Of a stretch of 64,000 nucleotides of DNA, positions 12,156 to 23,180 are shown piece by piece. Position numbers and translations under genes: made by a program. Source of the DNA: Mercurialis annua. Taxonomy: Eukaryota > Streptophyta > Magnoliopsida > Malpighiales > Euphorbiaceae. Every line of letters starts with the position of its first letter. Within the stretch, counting starts at the first letter, position 1. Location: contig NC_065572.1 of NCBI RefSeq assembly GCF_937616625.2, forward strand, positions 57,819,653 through 57,883,652, in the 5' to 3' direction. The notes below the pieces were generated by a model that was not told the DNA's origin, ran no database searches, and saw only the letters and a program-made list of their open reading frames with translations.

Positions 12156-13113
12156 GAGCATCTCCAATGGGATGCTACTTTTTATGGTAAATTTAGCATG
12201 AAAAAGTGATAAAATGCTGTAGATAGCATAGCATTTCAAATTTTACTCTAATGCACAAAGTTAAAAAGAAATGTTATAATTATTTATTAAGATAACTATT
12301 CTCTTAATTTTATTAATTATTAATTATTTAATAATTTTTTTAATTAAATATTTTAAACTAAAATTTATGTAATATTTTTTTTTAATTTAATAATGAACTT
12401 TTCAAAAGATATAATTAAAAGAATCGATGAATTATATAAAAATAAATTATTTAATTTTTTTATTATATTGATGTATGGTCTACTATTAAAAAATTAAATG
12501 GATGTTGTAAAATTAAGGGTTAATTACATATAAAATCACCACCTTTACACGAATTTTCAAAAATAACACGATCTTTAAAACGTGTCAATTTAGGGCATCA
12601 CTTTTCATTTCTTTTCAAAAACAACATGAACACATTTTTAAATAAAATTTTGCTGACTTGGACACCCAATGGGAGTGCCACGTGTCATGCCACGTCAGCA
12701 AAAACGCCACTAAAAATGTGCCCATGTTATTTTTGAAAAGAAATGAAAGGTGGTGCCCTGAATTGCCACGTTTTAAAAGTCGAGTTATTTTTACAATTTC
12801 GTGTAAAGGTGGTGATTTTATATGTAATTAACCCTAAAATTAAATAGAAGCACAAAATTTAAAATAAAAAAATAAAAAAAAGTAGGTTAAAATAATAAAT
12901 GCAAAAAATGACCGTGGTAAAATTATAATTAATAGTGAATTGCTATTGGTTGTTGAATTTTAGCATATGCTATAGTCTGTGCTAAATTTAGCACGTGATA
13001 TAGCATATGCTAAATTTAGCACAAACAATAGCACTGCATTGGAGATGCATTTTAAGATTAAATGCTAAATTATAGCATTAGCACTTCATTTTAGCATTGC
13101 ATTGGAGATGCTC
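12156..13113. mobile_element. PIF/Harbinger-like (Tourist) MITE, interrupted
   Basis: Terminal inverted repeats GAGCATCTCCAATGG and CATTGGAGATGCTC are flanked by TAA on both sides (12153-12155 and 13114-13116). The TAA/TTA duplication and 'GAGCATCTCCAATG' ends fit Tourist-like elements. The inner part repeats the words 'tagcat' and 'atgcta'. It is split by a second MITE at 12517-12834, so the unit itself is about 640 bp. Confidence 0.82.
12517..12834. mobile_element. Mutator-like MITE nested in the Harbinger-like MITE
   Basis: A long inverted-repeat element opens with GGGTTAATTACATATAAAAT and closes with its complement. It is flanked by an exact 9-bp target duplication TAAAATTAA (12508-12516 and 12835-12843). 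The 9-bp duplication points to Mutator-like transposition. A second element with the same outer GGGTTAAT ends lies at 62810-63118. Confidence 0.9.
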
Positions 13114-13204
13114 TAAACTAACGATCCTAAATTCTAATCTCATTATAAATGCTCGTGGGGAAAAAAAAATATGTCTACTTGCCACCATAATATTTTTTCC
13201 TCTT

Positions 13205-13545
13205 ATGATAAAGGCACCGTTTGGATTGATGGATTCTAAACAATCCATGGATTCTAACAAAATCTATCGTTTGCCTAGAAAAAAAAATTAGTAGAATCCA
13301 TGAATTTATAAATTTCCTCATTTTCTACAATCCATCATTTTTTAGGGTTTTGATTTTCCACCTACTAGGTGGGAAAGTCCAAATCCATCATTTTTTATAG
13401 ATGATGGATTGTTATACTATTTATTATTTTCCATAAATAATATTAAAAATCCATTGATTATATATTCAATCCAAATGATAGAATTTTAAAATCTATGGAT
13501 TTAAATTCCATTGATTTAAAATCCATCTATTTTGCTAAAATTCAT
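13205..13545. repeat. Probable hAT- or Harbinger-like MITE relic
   Basis: The region is built of the word 'atccat' and its complement 'atggat' ('attgatggattctaaacaatccatgg' style), with 'ccgtttggatt' near the left and 'aatccaaatga' near the right. The pattern is that of a foldback MITE, but I cannot fix exact ends or a target duplication. Confidence 0.4.
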
Positions 13546-13856
13546 GGTTAATGAAGTTTAATTTGCTCGCTAATAGAATAGAGGCTAAATATTTTGTGGT
13601 TAAGGAACAATAATTTTTTAATAAAAAGGATACTGACTTATAAAAATGACAAAACAGTTATCAAAGTATATATTTTTAATAGAGCGGTTATCAAATTATG
13701 AAAAGTTATAAAAGAGTTATTGAACTATTATTTTTTTCACAAAATGATTATTATATTATATATGTGAACGAGGCAGAGATGTACGCATCAACCTGATAAC
13801 CATTTTGTAGAAAAGCCAAGTTCAATATTTTTTGTAGCTTTTTATAATAGAGTAAT

Positions 13857-14868
13857 GGGTGGCGATTTTAGCACTCCAACAGTTAATAACCACACTCCAA
13901 AATTATTTAATAATACTATTATACCCTTATTATCAGTATATTAGACTACATATCTCATTGCTTTTTTGAAGACATCTCGTCTATAATTGGCAGAAAACCC
14001 TCTTTTAAATAATAACTACAAAATTGTAATACATGTAGTTTTATTTGAATATAATTTTATGTTATTATTATTTGAATATTTTATGTATTTTTATCGGTCC
14101 ATGTCTTTTTTTTCTTCTCATTATGAGTATATAAAATATTATGTTACTGTATTTTCATATTTTTTAGTATATACATTTTAAATTTTACTAACCTATTTAA
14201 TTATTTAAGGAAAATAAGACATCTATTATAAAAAATGAATTTAATTGAAGATTTTAATTTTACATAGCTAAATAGATTCAAGTTTGAGAAAAAAAAATAG
14301 ATTCAAGTAAGTTTCGAAAGAAAAAAAATCAAGTTTAGTTTAATTTGAAAGTTCAATTACTGTATATAATAATATTCATACGAAATTTAAAATTAGAATT
14401 AAGATAATAATACAAAAACTACTAATATTAGATTATAAAATTTAAATAAACTAAAATTAAATTTTAAATCTATGATTATATAATTATTTGTATTTTTTTC
14501 AAATATATTATATTAGAAATCTGGTTTTTTTAGAAAACTTTTGATAAATTAAATAGTTAAATAAAATTTAAAATAAATATAATAGTTTTATTTTGAACTG
14601 AATTGGAAAGTTAAATACATAAAAATACAATGATAGAAATATATGATATATTAAAATTATAATAACATATAAATATGTTTAAATTAAAAACTACAAGCAT
14701 TATGTTAAAAAAATTATAGATTATATCATTTAAGACGAAAAAAATATTATCCAATAAAAAATTTAATAAGAGGCAAGTCAATTATATACTAATGAAAAGG
14801 ACATATTATTCTAATCAAATAATTTTGGAGTGCAATTATCAACTGTTGGAGTGGGAAAATCGCTACCC
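13857..14868. mobile_element. Mutator-like MITE (1.0 kb)
   Basis: Terminal inverted repeats GGGTGGCGATTTTAGCACTC and GTGGGAAAATCGCTACCC are flanked by an exact 9-bp duplication TAGAGTAAT (13848-13856 and 14869-14877). Subterminal repeats 'cactccaacagtt' and 'aactgttggagtg' extend the match. The AT-rich interior has no supported gene. Confidence 0.9.
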
Positions 14869-15154
14869 TAGAGTAATCTATAGTTTGATAAAGATTTATA
14901 CTCTTTTATAACTGACAAAAGATATAAATTAGCTCTTGTGGTAAGAGCCTATGGATATTTAGACCTCTGAACTGAACTGTAACTCACTTAACCATTATGG
15001 TCATAAAAAAGAGAAAATGACAAAATTATACAAAAAATGAAAGCAAATAACAACATTACTTAATCAGCCAAATAATTATATCAGCACATACAAAATCTAA
15101 AAAATTACATCAAATACATACTCCACAAGAAGCTGACACGTTGCAAGGAGAGAA

Positions 15155-15275
15155 GGGTAGAAAAAAGTCAAAAACGCATCAGAATAGGTCAAAAACGCGT
15201 CAGAAACGCGTCTGACATGCGTCTGACACGCGCATCATAACCGTGCGTCAGTCATGCGTCAGTTCGTCAAACTAT
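15155..15275. repeat. CGCGTCAGAC word cluster in P1
   Basis: Short words such as 'gtcaaaaacgcgtc', 'cagaaacgcgtctgac' and 'gtctgacacgcg' are repeated and partly palindromic. The same vocabulary occurs at the equivalent place in P2 (18130-18230), so the block is a family feature rather than captured host sequence. Confidence 0.75.
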
Positions 15276-17254
15276 TCAAACATGTATCATTTATGTATCT
15301 GATATGTATCATATATGAATCTAGGACATACCTGATTATTACTTTTTCATATTTTTAAAACAAACATAAATTTATAAATAAATAAATATATTATTAATAT
15401 GTATTATTTATGCGTCTCTAAGGTGTATTTATAATATATTTTAAATTAAAATATATATGTATCACGTGCTTTAGTTAAAATTCACGTATCAAAAAATATC
15501 AATAACATTTTAATATGTTACTATTCACTATAAATTGAAGCATAAAAATAATAAGTTATGAGGTGTATATATAATATCAAAATGTTATTGATATTATTTG
15601 ATATTTTATTGTCTTTGAGGTGTATATATAATATATTTTAAATTAAATATACACCTATCACATACTTTAATTGAAATTCACGCATCAATAACATCTTTAT
15701 ATGTTACTCGATATAAACATCTTTAATATACATGATATATACACAAAAAAAGAACTCATAACAATATTATCCACTTCATTAGCATTAAAATATATTTTTC
15801 TCTTTATTTGCAACAATTTCTCATTATCCGTCTCAACTATTTCTGATATGTATAAGAGATGTATTGTATATGTATAGTATTTGTATGTGAGTTGTATATT
15901 TAACGCATTGAATATATAATGTACGGATAGTTAACATGTATTTATAACATATATTAAATAAAAATATGCCACATGCTCTGTAAATTGTATAAAATATTTA
16001 TCAATGATACGTATTAATAATATATTTATCATGTTTTAATTGTATATGAAAGATGTATCTAACGAATACATCTAAAAGACATATATTAAGGATGTGTATA
16101 TTATGTATAAATTATATATCAACGATGTATCTGTTTAATACATTTTAAAAATATATCTATCATATATATAAATTATTTATCAGAGATATATCAAATATGC
16201 AGTACATGTAATAAAATTTTCGATAAGTTTTGAGATGTATAAAAATATCAGTAATAAAACTTAAAAAAGGACAATAAGTAGAAGGTTCTGAACAACGAAT
16301 ATGTATCAAATATGTATTGCAAATGTATTTGATATGTATTTGAGGTGTATCGTATATGTATCGTAGATGTATCAAATCTTTTTTTCAAATATCTTTTGTA
16401 TGTATCAAATATTCATCGGTTGATTTAATTAAATCGATAAAAAGTAAAAAATAACAATTTAAAAGTTTAATTGATTCAATTAATTAAACTTCGATTTACT
16501 ACATCTAGTTCACTTTTCGATCCAAGATTAAAAAAAAGATTAACTCATCTATGCGTCGATTAACTATTTTTTTTAAATAAATAAATTTATTATTATCTAA
16601 TATATCTTAGTTGTGTCGAAAATGTATTAGAGATGTATTGAAAATGTATCGGAGATGTATTCGTTATATAAAATTTGATAATATTTTATTTAAATTTATT
16701 TTTCAAGTGACTTTTTGTATGTTTGATTATTTTTAATTTTTTAACATAAATTAAATTCACCATATTATAATTCTTTTAATTTTTTTCTAATATAAATTAT
16801 TTTAATCCAACTTGTGAATGGAAGAGAGAACAGGGCCAATGTATATTATTTTCTTCTAATATAAATTATTTTGTCTCCTCTCCCCAATCTTAATCTCCAT
16901 GTGTACATAACACTCCAATCATTAGAAGGATATATCAATATATGTCTCATGTTAATTTGTACAAAAGATCTCAGAGAACAGGGCCAATGTATATTAATGC
17001 TCAAGTTATTTAACAGATGAAGCCAAGCATTGCTGCTGCAAGTGCCTCATCTACATAAATAAGGTCTACTTTTCTGCAATTCTCGGGAGAAAAACAAATC
17101 ATAAGCGGAACAAGGAAGAATCTTTCTATTGAATTCCCATCAAAACAAATTTATTGGCAATCCAATCCAAATTATTGTAAAAGAGAGATAAAGGTACAAA
17201 AAGTGTTGTTCAGTAATGCTTATAAACTAGATAAGAAACAAGACAAAGAAGAAA

Positions 17255-17457
17255 AAAAAAACATCATCGTTCAAAAACGCATCAGATTGCGGGTCTTAAT
17301 AGCGTTCTTGAAGCCAGTAGTCACGAAACCAAGGGGATGAGTGAACAAGAGACCATCACTCGTCGGAGAAAACCTCCACCGTTCGGTAAGCAAGCGGCAC
17401 AAAGAGCGGTGCTTTGAGATTGAACGTTGATGGGTGAGACTGAGATATGACTTCCAT
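17255..17457 (-). pseudogene. Captured fragment of an ERD15-like (PAM2-motif) gene
   Basis: Reading from an ATG at 17457, the frame gives MEVISQSHPSTFNLKAPLFV, then PLAYRTVEVFSDE, a TGA, WSLVHSSPWFRDYWLQERY, a TAA and DPQS. This matches the N-terminal part of ERD15-type plant proteins: a PAM2 motif (S-F/L-N-x-x-A-P-x-F-x-P) that binds the MLLE domain of poly(A)-binding protein, then the conserved W/SPWF/YRDYWL segment. Intact proteins of this type act in stress and ABA responses. Two in-frame stops (17356-17358 and 17296-17298) and truncation after about 65 codons make it non-functional. It lies wholly inside Pack-MULE P1. Confidence 0.8.
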
Positions 17458-17730
17458 TGAAAATTTGCAGAGAAATAAAAAATAAAAAATATCTAATCTT
17501 GAATTGAGAGGATAAGGATAAAAAGCAATATCTGTTAGATCTATATAAAAATGAATCAAAAAAGACAAGTGGAAGGCTGTGATTAATTAGGTATGAGATG
17601 TAATTTTTTCCCGTTATTAGCTTAAAAGAGTAAAGAAAAAGTTAGCATAGATGTAAGATTTAAGAAGCCTTAGCATTTTTGTAAGAAAGGCCCTTATTTA
17701 GCCCATTTGTGTAATTTTCTCCATAAAAAA

Positions 17731-17965
17731 TGGTATGAAAAGGACCATACCATTAACTCTCTTAAAATTCTATTTCTTTAAAATAATGAATACAAATAAG
17801 CCCTTGTGGTTAAATATTAGAATATTTACCCTCTTATAGTCTAAAACGACAATAACTTTCTTTTTTAAAAATAAGATAATCATTTTTATTATTCTAAAAT
17901 TATTCTAAATTAATTTCTTTGAATTATTTTTAATATTATTAAAAATTTATTTAATCTATTTTTGA
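17731..17965. other. Short AT-rich spacer between the two Pack-MULEs
   Basis: This is host-side sequence between the target duplications of P1 and P2. Nothing recognisable is present. Confidence 0.5.
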
Positions 17966-17974
17966 TTTACAAAA

Positions 17975-20417
17975 GAGAAAACCACAAAAATATTACTATT
18001 TAAATAGAAAATAACCAAAATACACACCAACCTAATAATTTACATTGATACCAAAAAAAGATAAAAGTTTACATATTCTAACCAAAACACTAAATAGGAG
18101 ACACATGGCACACATAAAGTAAAAAAAAGTCAAAAACGTGTCATAACTGGTCAAAAACGCGTTTGACGTGCGTCAGAATCGCGTCTGACACGCGCGTCAG
18201 TCACGCGTCAGCGCGTGTCAGCGAGTCTCAGCATGGCAAAATAATTTAAACATGTATCAGTTATGTATCAGCTACGTATCTGTTATGTATCTGAAATGTG
18301 TCACTGATTCATTTTCTCATATTTTTCAAAATAAAAAATATATATATATACACACAAATTATTTTATGTACTATTTATGTGTATATGTATAATATATTTT
18401 AAATTTAAAGATATATGTATCACATGTTTTAAAAACGCATAAATTACGTTACAATATATATATTATATATTAAAAATATATGTATTTATCATATATAAAT
18501 TATATATATAAATTGCTTCTAATATGTATTCGATATATGTATTTAAAAAACGTGTCTTCCTATTAAATATTTGATGCTTGCTCCGTCCTTTCATTTTTCC
18601 ATGTTGCATGAGGTTTTGCCTTTTTAGCTCAATTTATTCTTTATATTTATAATGTACTTATGATGTATCGGCCATGTATTCACAGTGTATTGCAAGATAT
18701 AGATGATACATCAGTAATATGTTAAAATTTTATATTAATTTTTCTCCTATATATATATATATATATGATGTATCGATGGTGTATTTATGATGTATCGGTA
18801 ATGTATTACGAGGTATCGATAATGTATCGGTCATTTTAAAAGTTATTTCGTTAAAATAATCCAAAAAATTTAAACATGTATCTTCAATGTATCTGCTATG
18901 CATCAGAAATGTATCGTTTATATATCATTAATACACACATGTACCGATCATTTTGAAATTTATTTTGTTGAAAATTATAATCATTCTGAGTTGGAGATGG
19001 ATTCTAAAAATTGTAATCAATGCTATTATCTACGAAATTTATTTTATTGAAATAATAATAAAAAAGGAACATGTATCTACAATATAATAATGATGTATTT
19101 TATGATGTGTTGACGATTTATCTATAATGTATAGGTGGTGTATATATACGATGTATACATCATGAATGTATCTAATATGTATAATAATATATACGCAATA
19201 AATTAAATCGATAACTATATAATGTTTTCACTAAATTTATCACCAGTTTAAGTTAATCTCAAAAACAGTCTACATACGTCTCAAAACAACTGTAGCCGAC
19301 ATGAAATATACTAAAAAATTAAAATATAGAACCAAATTTATAATTTTTATTTTGCATAAAATCAGATTTTAAAAATTGTTCAATTACATCTCGAAAACAT
19401 ATCACATACATCTCAGATACATTTTTGATACATCTCTGGAGTAACCCCTTCATGGATGACTTAGTTTCTCATTCAAATGCCATAAATCGCAGAACATAAT
19501 ATAACTCTATTAATTCTGCTCTTAAAAAGTCATTAATGAAGATCAGTGAAAGAGTCAATTCTGAATCCTTCTTTTCTTAATACATAAATAAAAAGATCCA
19601 ATTTTTTACATATTCATCACCAACCCTTCCAATACAAACCAATCTTTACCTTAAAAATATAAACTTTTTACTTCAACTTTAGCCCAAAAGCTACAATATT
19701 CTCCACAAACTAACCAAACTAAACATAAAAATATCAATCAAAATAGAATGAAATGAAAAATTCCCCATTCTCGGTGTCATCCACTATAATTTGAATCGAA
19801 AACACACATGAACCTCGATCCCCTGCAAAAATAAACCAACAATCCAATTTTTTAATACTTACCCACATCACAAAATTAGAGAAAGACGGTAGAAGTTAAT
19901 ATCAATTATTTTAAGCATTTTAGCTTAGTCTGAATCTGAAAAAAGATTATGCAGTGACATTACTATTATAAAAAAAAAAGTACCTTAATCCTATCAGATT
20001 GTCCATCCGCCGCTCCCTCTCTTGTTCTTGAAGTTTCAGTAGATTCCCATGAATCAGACCCTTCTAAATCTGCTTCATCAAATGGGTAGAAAAACCTACT
20101 TATGGAGTCATTTTGAAAGAATAATGGCTTCTTCTTCGAAGATCTTTTTGTTGGTGTGGAAATCGTGGGTCTTTCGAAAATAATAGCGACCCATTTTTAC
20201 AGAATTGTGAAGGAATGATTTCTTCACCGTCTTTGAGACCCATTTTCAATGAGATGTGAGATTGAGTATGCAGCTTGGGAAGAAAAGATAGAAAATGTAA
20301 TAATTTTGCTACATAAGCTATTTAATGTTAAAACACTTTGATAGAAGATAAAAGATTCCAACACGTTGGTATTTAAGAAAAGATAACCCGTGTTCTCAAT
20401 TAATCTGTAATTTTCTC
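17975..20417. mobile_element. Pack-MULE P2 (2.4 kb) carrying an unidentified gene fragment
   Basis: The element starts GAGAAAACCACAAAAA and ends GTAATTTTCTC, with an exact 9-bp duplication TTTACAAAA (17966-17974 and 20418-20426). Its left half resembles P1: CGCGTC cluster (about 18130-18230) followed by GTATC-type runs (18240-19150). The right end holds a fragment with a coding look (19984-20243) different from that in P1. It ends about 280 bp downstream of the stop codon of the first lectin gene. Confidence 0.85.
19984..20243 (-). pseudogene. Captured exon fragment of unknown gene in P2
   Basis: From an ATG at 20243 the start reads MGLKDGEEIIPSQF. After one frame change an open stretch follows with STPTKRSSKKKPLFFQNDS, ISRFFYPFDEADLEGSDSW and ESTETSRTREGAADGQSDR. 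It ends at a good splice donor (AAG|GTAC at 19984/19983). The acidic/serine-rich composition and the donor site argue for a host first exon. I do not recognise the protein. No continuation across an intron is visible inside the element. Confidence 0.55.
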
Positions 20418-20426
20418 TTTACAAAA

Positions 20427-20695
20427 AGGTAAAATATTTATTATAATTACCTATCATATTTCTTTTAATTACAATAAGTACAACAATTGCTTCCAATAAG
20501 TTTCACATTACAATAATACAACTGTGACAAATCTACCTGCTTACACACATTCAAAACATTATTTGTTAAATCTTCAATACAGCATTCATTTTTTTTTCAT
20601 TTTCGCAATTTTTTTTTCCCGATAAGATAAAACGCATCAACACAAATTTACGTAGGATAAATATAATGCATTGGTAGATGAAATGGAGCGTTAAT
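20427..20695. other. 3' flank of lectin gene 1
   Basis: AT-rich sequence between P2 and the stop codon; the 3' untranslated region of the minus-strand gene should lie here. No distinct polyadenylation signal could be singled out. Confidence 0.5.
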
Positions 20696-22090
20696 TTAGA
20701 GTGGTTCACTGGAGGCTTCAGTGCGGAACCTGAAGCAATTGGCACCAGTGAAAAAACCGTCATGCTTTTTAGTATTTTCTAGTTGGCCATTAATGAGGGT
20801 GTCCTGCTGAATGTAGGAGAAAGGAACATCGCAGAATCCGAGTGTTGCAACAAGAGTGAGTGTCATCTTAGTCATCGGATTAACAGTTACCGGCACTCTT
20901 CTTGTCAAAGTGTTGGATGATTCTGCGGTAGTTCCCCACTCGTAGTCGCTCGCGGTTGTCTCCGTGGTGGCAATGCCAGTGTCTAGAATAGAAGGAATAC
21001 TCATTGACATTGCGATGCTAACAGAAGATGAGGAGGTAGTACCGGTACTGACGGTGTAAATCCTCTGCTGAATATAACTCATCGACACCTCGAGTGTTGC
21101 TGCTTCGTTACCCATATTTGTGACACAAGAGCGCGCCAATGTCACCAATGATTGGTCATACACTCTTGCGTCTTCCAGCCGGTAATTCACATCATAAATT
21201 TGTCTCCTGTTCACTAGCTCTTCCAGCACCAGGTAGCTCTGTCTGTCTATGGTCGTGGCCCAAGATTCCGCAGCAAGACAATCGAGGGTGCTACGATCAT
21301 TGGTTCTACGCAAATATCTGTTATTACCCTTGCTACGCAGCGCGATAGCGTTTCCCTTGATTCTGACTGGCCAAAATGATGTTGCTGGATCCGAGTCGGA
21401 TTCATCCGTTGATTCTGGATATATTACATTTGGTCTAGCCCTCCAGAATCTCCCACTGACTTTATTCTTCACGCGGATGCTTCCGTCGGAATTGGTGAAG
21501 ATTTCCTCCCCAACTCTATGATCTCCAATATCATCAGCTCCAAACTGCAAGTGTGTGTTTCTTCTTGCGTTAAATAGATACTTGCCGTTGTCTCCCTTCA
21601 CTGCCACATGTTTGGGAAGTATCACGAATGATTCCCAGTCGGTGAATGTGAAGAGATCCCATCCATTTTTGTCCAAGTCAGACCATCGGACAACTAAGCA
21701 GTGATTATTATCGTCGCCCCCTGTTCGCAATTGACAGAGATTGTTTCCGCTTTGAACGTGCTGGAACCGATATGTTAAGCCATCGTTGAGCATGGGTTTA
21801 AACAGCGTGCATGACCATTTGGATCGGTTTTCCTCCGCCGCATCAATTGCTGCGCCGACATAAACCGACCCTTCTCTAATGCGACCGAGGTACATGTTGT
21901 TGTAACAGCATCTTATGTGGACTAAATCGCGGTTGCTACTCGATCTTTCAACTCGAAACTTGGATAGCGGATCAAGAACATCATTTCCGTCGCATTTGAC
22001 GTATGTTCTATACCTTCCTTCTGTAACGTAACGCAAATACTTGTCACCGTTTGATCTCAACACAGCAAACCGAGGAATGGGTGAAGCCAT
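20696..22090 (-). CDS. Amaranthin-type agglutinin / aerolysin-like chimeric lectin, copy 1
   Basis: A 464-residue intronless protein without a signal peptide. Residues 6-150 and about 152-292 form two agglutinin (amaranthin) beta-trefoil-type domains; each opens with a 'LRS/KGDNGKYL(R)' strand and carries 'FRVERS', 'YLGRI' or 'RYLRR' strands. Residues about 298-460 resemble the aerolysin/ETX-MTX2 pore-forming family, including a Ser/Thr-rich stretch (345-383: TSTG/SSSSVSIAMSMS), the usual place of the membrane-inserting hairpin, then YEWG and ATLGFCDVPFSY. Family knowledge: amaranthin binds T-antigen-type glycans, and plant fusions of this type are candidate defence proteins; activity here is inferred. 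The start is fixed by alignment with copy 2 and by the TATA box about 100 bp upstream. Copy 2 is very similar up to about residue 172 and strongly diverged afterwards. Confidence 0.93.
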   Translation of the reverse strand: MASPIPRFAVLRSNGDKYLRYVTEGRYRTYVKCDGNDVLDPLSKFRVERSSSNRDLVHIRCCYNNMYLGRIREGSVYVGAAIDAAEENRSKWSCTLFKPMLNDGLTYRFQHVQSGNNLCQLRTGGDDNNHCLVVRWSDLDKNGWDLFTFTDWESFVILPKHVAVKGDNGKYLFNARRNTHLQFGADDIGDHRVGEEIFTNSDGSIRVKNKVSGRFWRARPNVIYPESTDESDSDPATSFWPVRIKGNAIALRSKGNNRYLRRTNDRSTLDCLAAESWATTIDRQSYLVLEELVNRRQIYDVNYRLEDARVYDQSLVTLARSCVTNMGNEAATLEVSMSYIQQRIYTVSTGTTSSSSVSIAMSMSIPSILDTGIATTETTASDYEWGTTAESSNTLTRRVPVTVNPMTKMTLTLVATLGFCDVPFSYIQQDTLINGQLENTKKHDGFFTGANCFRFRTEASSEPL

Positions 22091-22185
22091 GGTGTTATCT
22101 CTCTTTATCTAATGTGTTAAGAGACAGAATAGATAATTTACTTTGCTTATAGTTGCTTGCATATCTACAACCCACTTCGGCACCG

Positions 22186-22195
22186 CTATTTATAG
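22186..22195 (-). promoter_or_regulatory. TATA box of lectin gene 1
   Basis: CTATAAATAG on the minus strand, 96 bp upstream of the start codon. The identical word lies at the same distance in copy 2 (37169-37178), within a conserved roughly 100-bp leader. Confidence 0.75.
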
Positions 22196-22199
22196 GAAA

Positions 22200-23180
22200 A
22201 TTAGTAGAGTTTTAAAGATTTTATTTGATTTTTTTTTTGACAAAAAAAGAATTATGTATGCTTCCTCTATTGGCGGCGTTAAAACTTTGCAGGTTACCGA
22301 ATTATCAATTTATTTTAGAAAGAATAATGAACTTTTAATTTATTTTTAAAAAGCTATCGCAATTTAAATGTATTTCAAAAAAAGATATCGAATTTTTATT
22401 TACTTCGAAAAAGCTATCAAACTATCAGTTTATTACAAAAAAGATATCAAACATTATTTTATTTATAAAAAATTACCAAAAGTAAATTTTTCCAATCATC
22501 CAAATCATATGAGACAATTTTAAAATAATTATTCGAAATAAATCAAAATTTGGTAATTTTTTTGAATTTAAATCGAAAGTCTGATAGATTTTTAAAATCA
22601 AAGTTCGTTATTCTTTTTAATATAAATTGATAGTTTGGTAATCTGAAAATATTAAATTCTCATTTACCCATCACGTTTTGGCTTAGTTAGTTCTATGTGT
22701 AAATAATAATTATGAGACCTTAGTAGATTGGAATCCCATTTCCCACTATGAACTTTTTTTGATGAATAGAGAATAATATTAAAATCACAAAAAATGGCAA
22801 AAATATCTTACTTTAAAGTTTTAGCACAAAAATGACAACAGTACGCATTAAAGGTTACGACAGTAAAAAAGAATATTGCAAAATTGAGTTCATAAGAACG
22901 GAACTTCTTGAAAGCATATGGAAGAGTTGATAAACGTAGATATTAAGATCGAAATCCGAACAGTGAAATGCAGAGGCTAGATTCTGAAGGGTGTACCCAG
23001 GTGGTCTGGCTCCGCAGATATTCCCTCGTCACAAAAAAATAAACTTCCTCCGTTTTAATAGAGTTTTATATTTTTTTTTAAGTTTAATCATATAAAAATA
23101 TCTCATCTTTCAATTTTTTTTATATATATCTCCTTTTAAAATCTTCAATTTTAATCCATTCATCAATTCTCATCTTCTCT
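22200..23180. repeat. Upstream region of lectin gene 1, part of the segmental duplication
   Basis: AT-rich sequence. From about 22560 it matches 28930-29530 at many points ('caaagttcgttatt', 'ataaattgatagttt', 'cgttttggcttagttagtt', 'cagaggcta.attctgaagggt'). 22744-22800 and 34142-34200 share 'tttttttgatgaat...' and look like tails of old LINE-type sequence. No gene is visible. Confidence 0.65.

Larger units (their letters stand above)
15011..17721. mobile_element. Pack-MULE P1 (2.7 kb) carrying an ERD15-like fragment
   Basis: The element starts GAGAAAATGACAAAA and ends GTAATTTTCTC, with an exact 9-bp target duplication CATAAAAAA (15002-15010 and 17722-17730). It shares ends and internal layout with P2 (17975-20417): a CGCGTC-rich block (about 15160-15275), then long runs of GTATC/GTATT words (15280-16400). 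No transposase is visible. The right third carries host-gene sequence (17255-17457). Non-autonomous Mutator elements with captured gene pieces are called Pack-MULEs. Confidence 0.85.

Noticed and set aside
13987..14181. 64-codon open frame
   Set aside because: Lies within a Mutator-like MITE and consists of low-complexity Tyr/Phe/Leu codons from AT-rich DNA.
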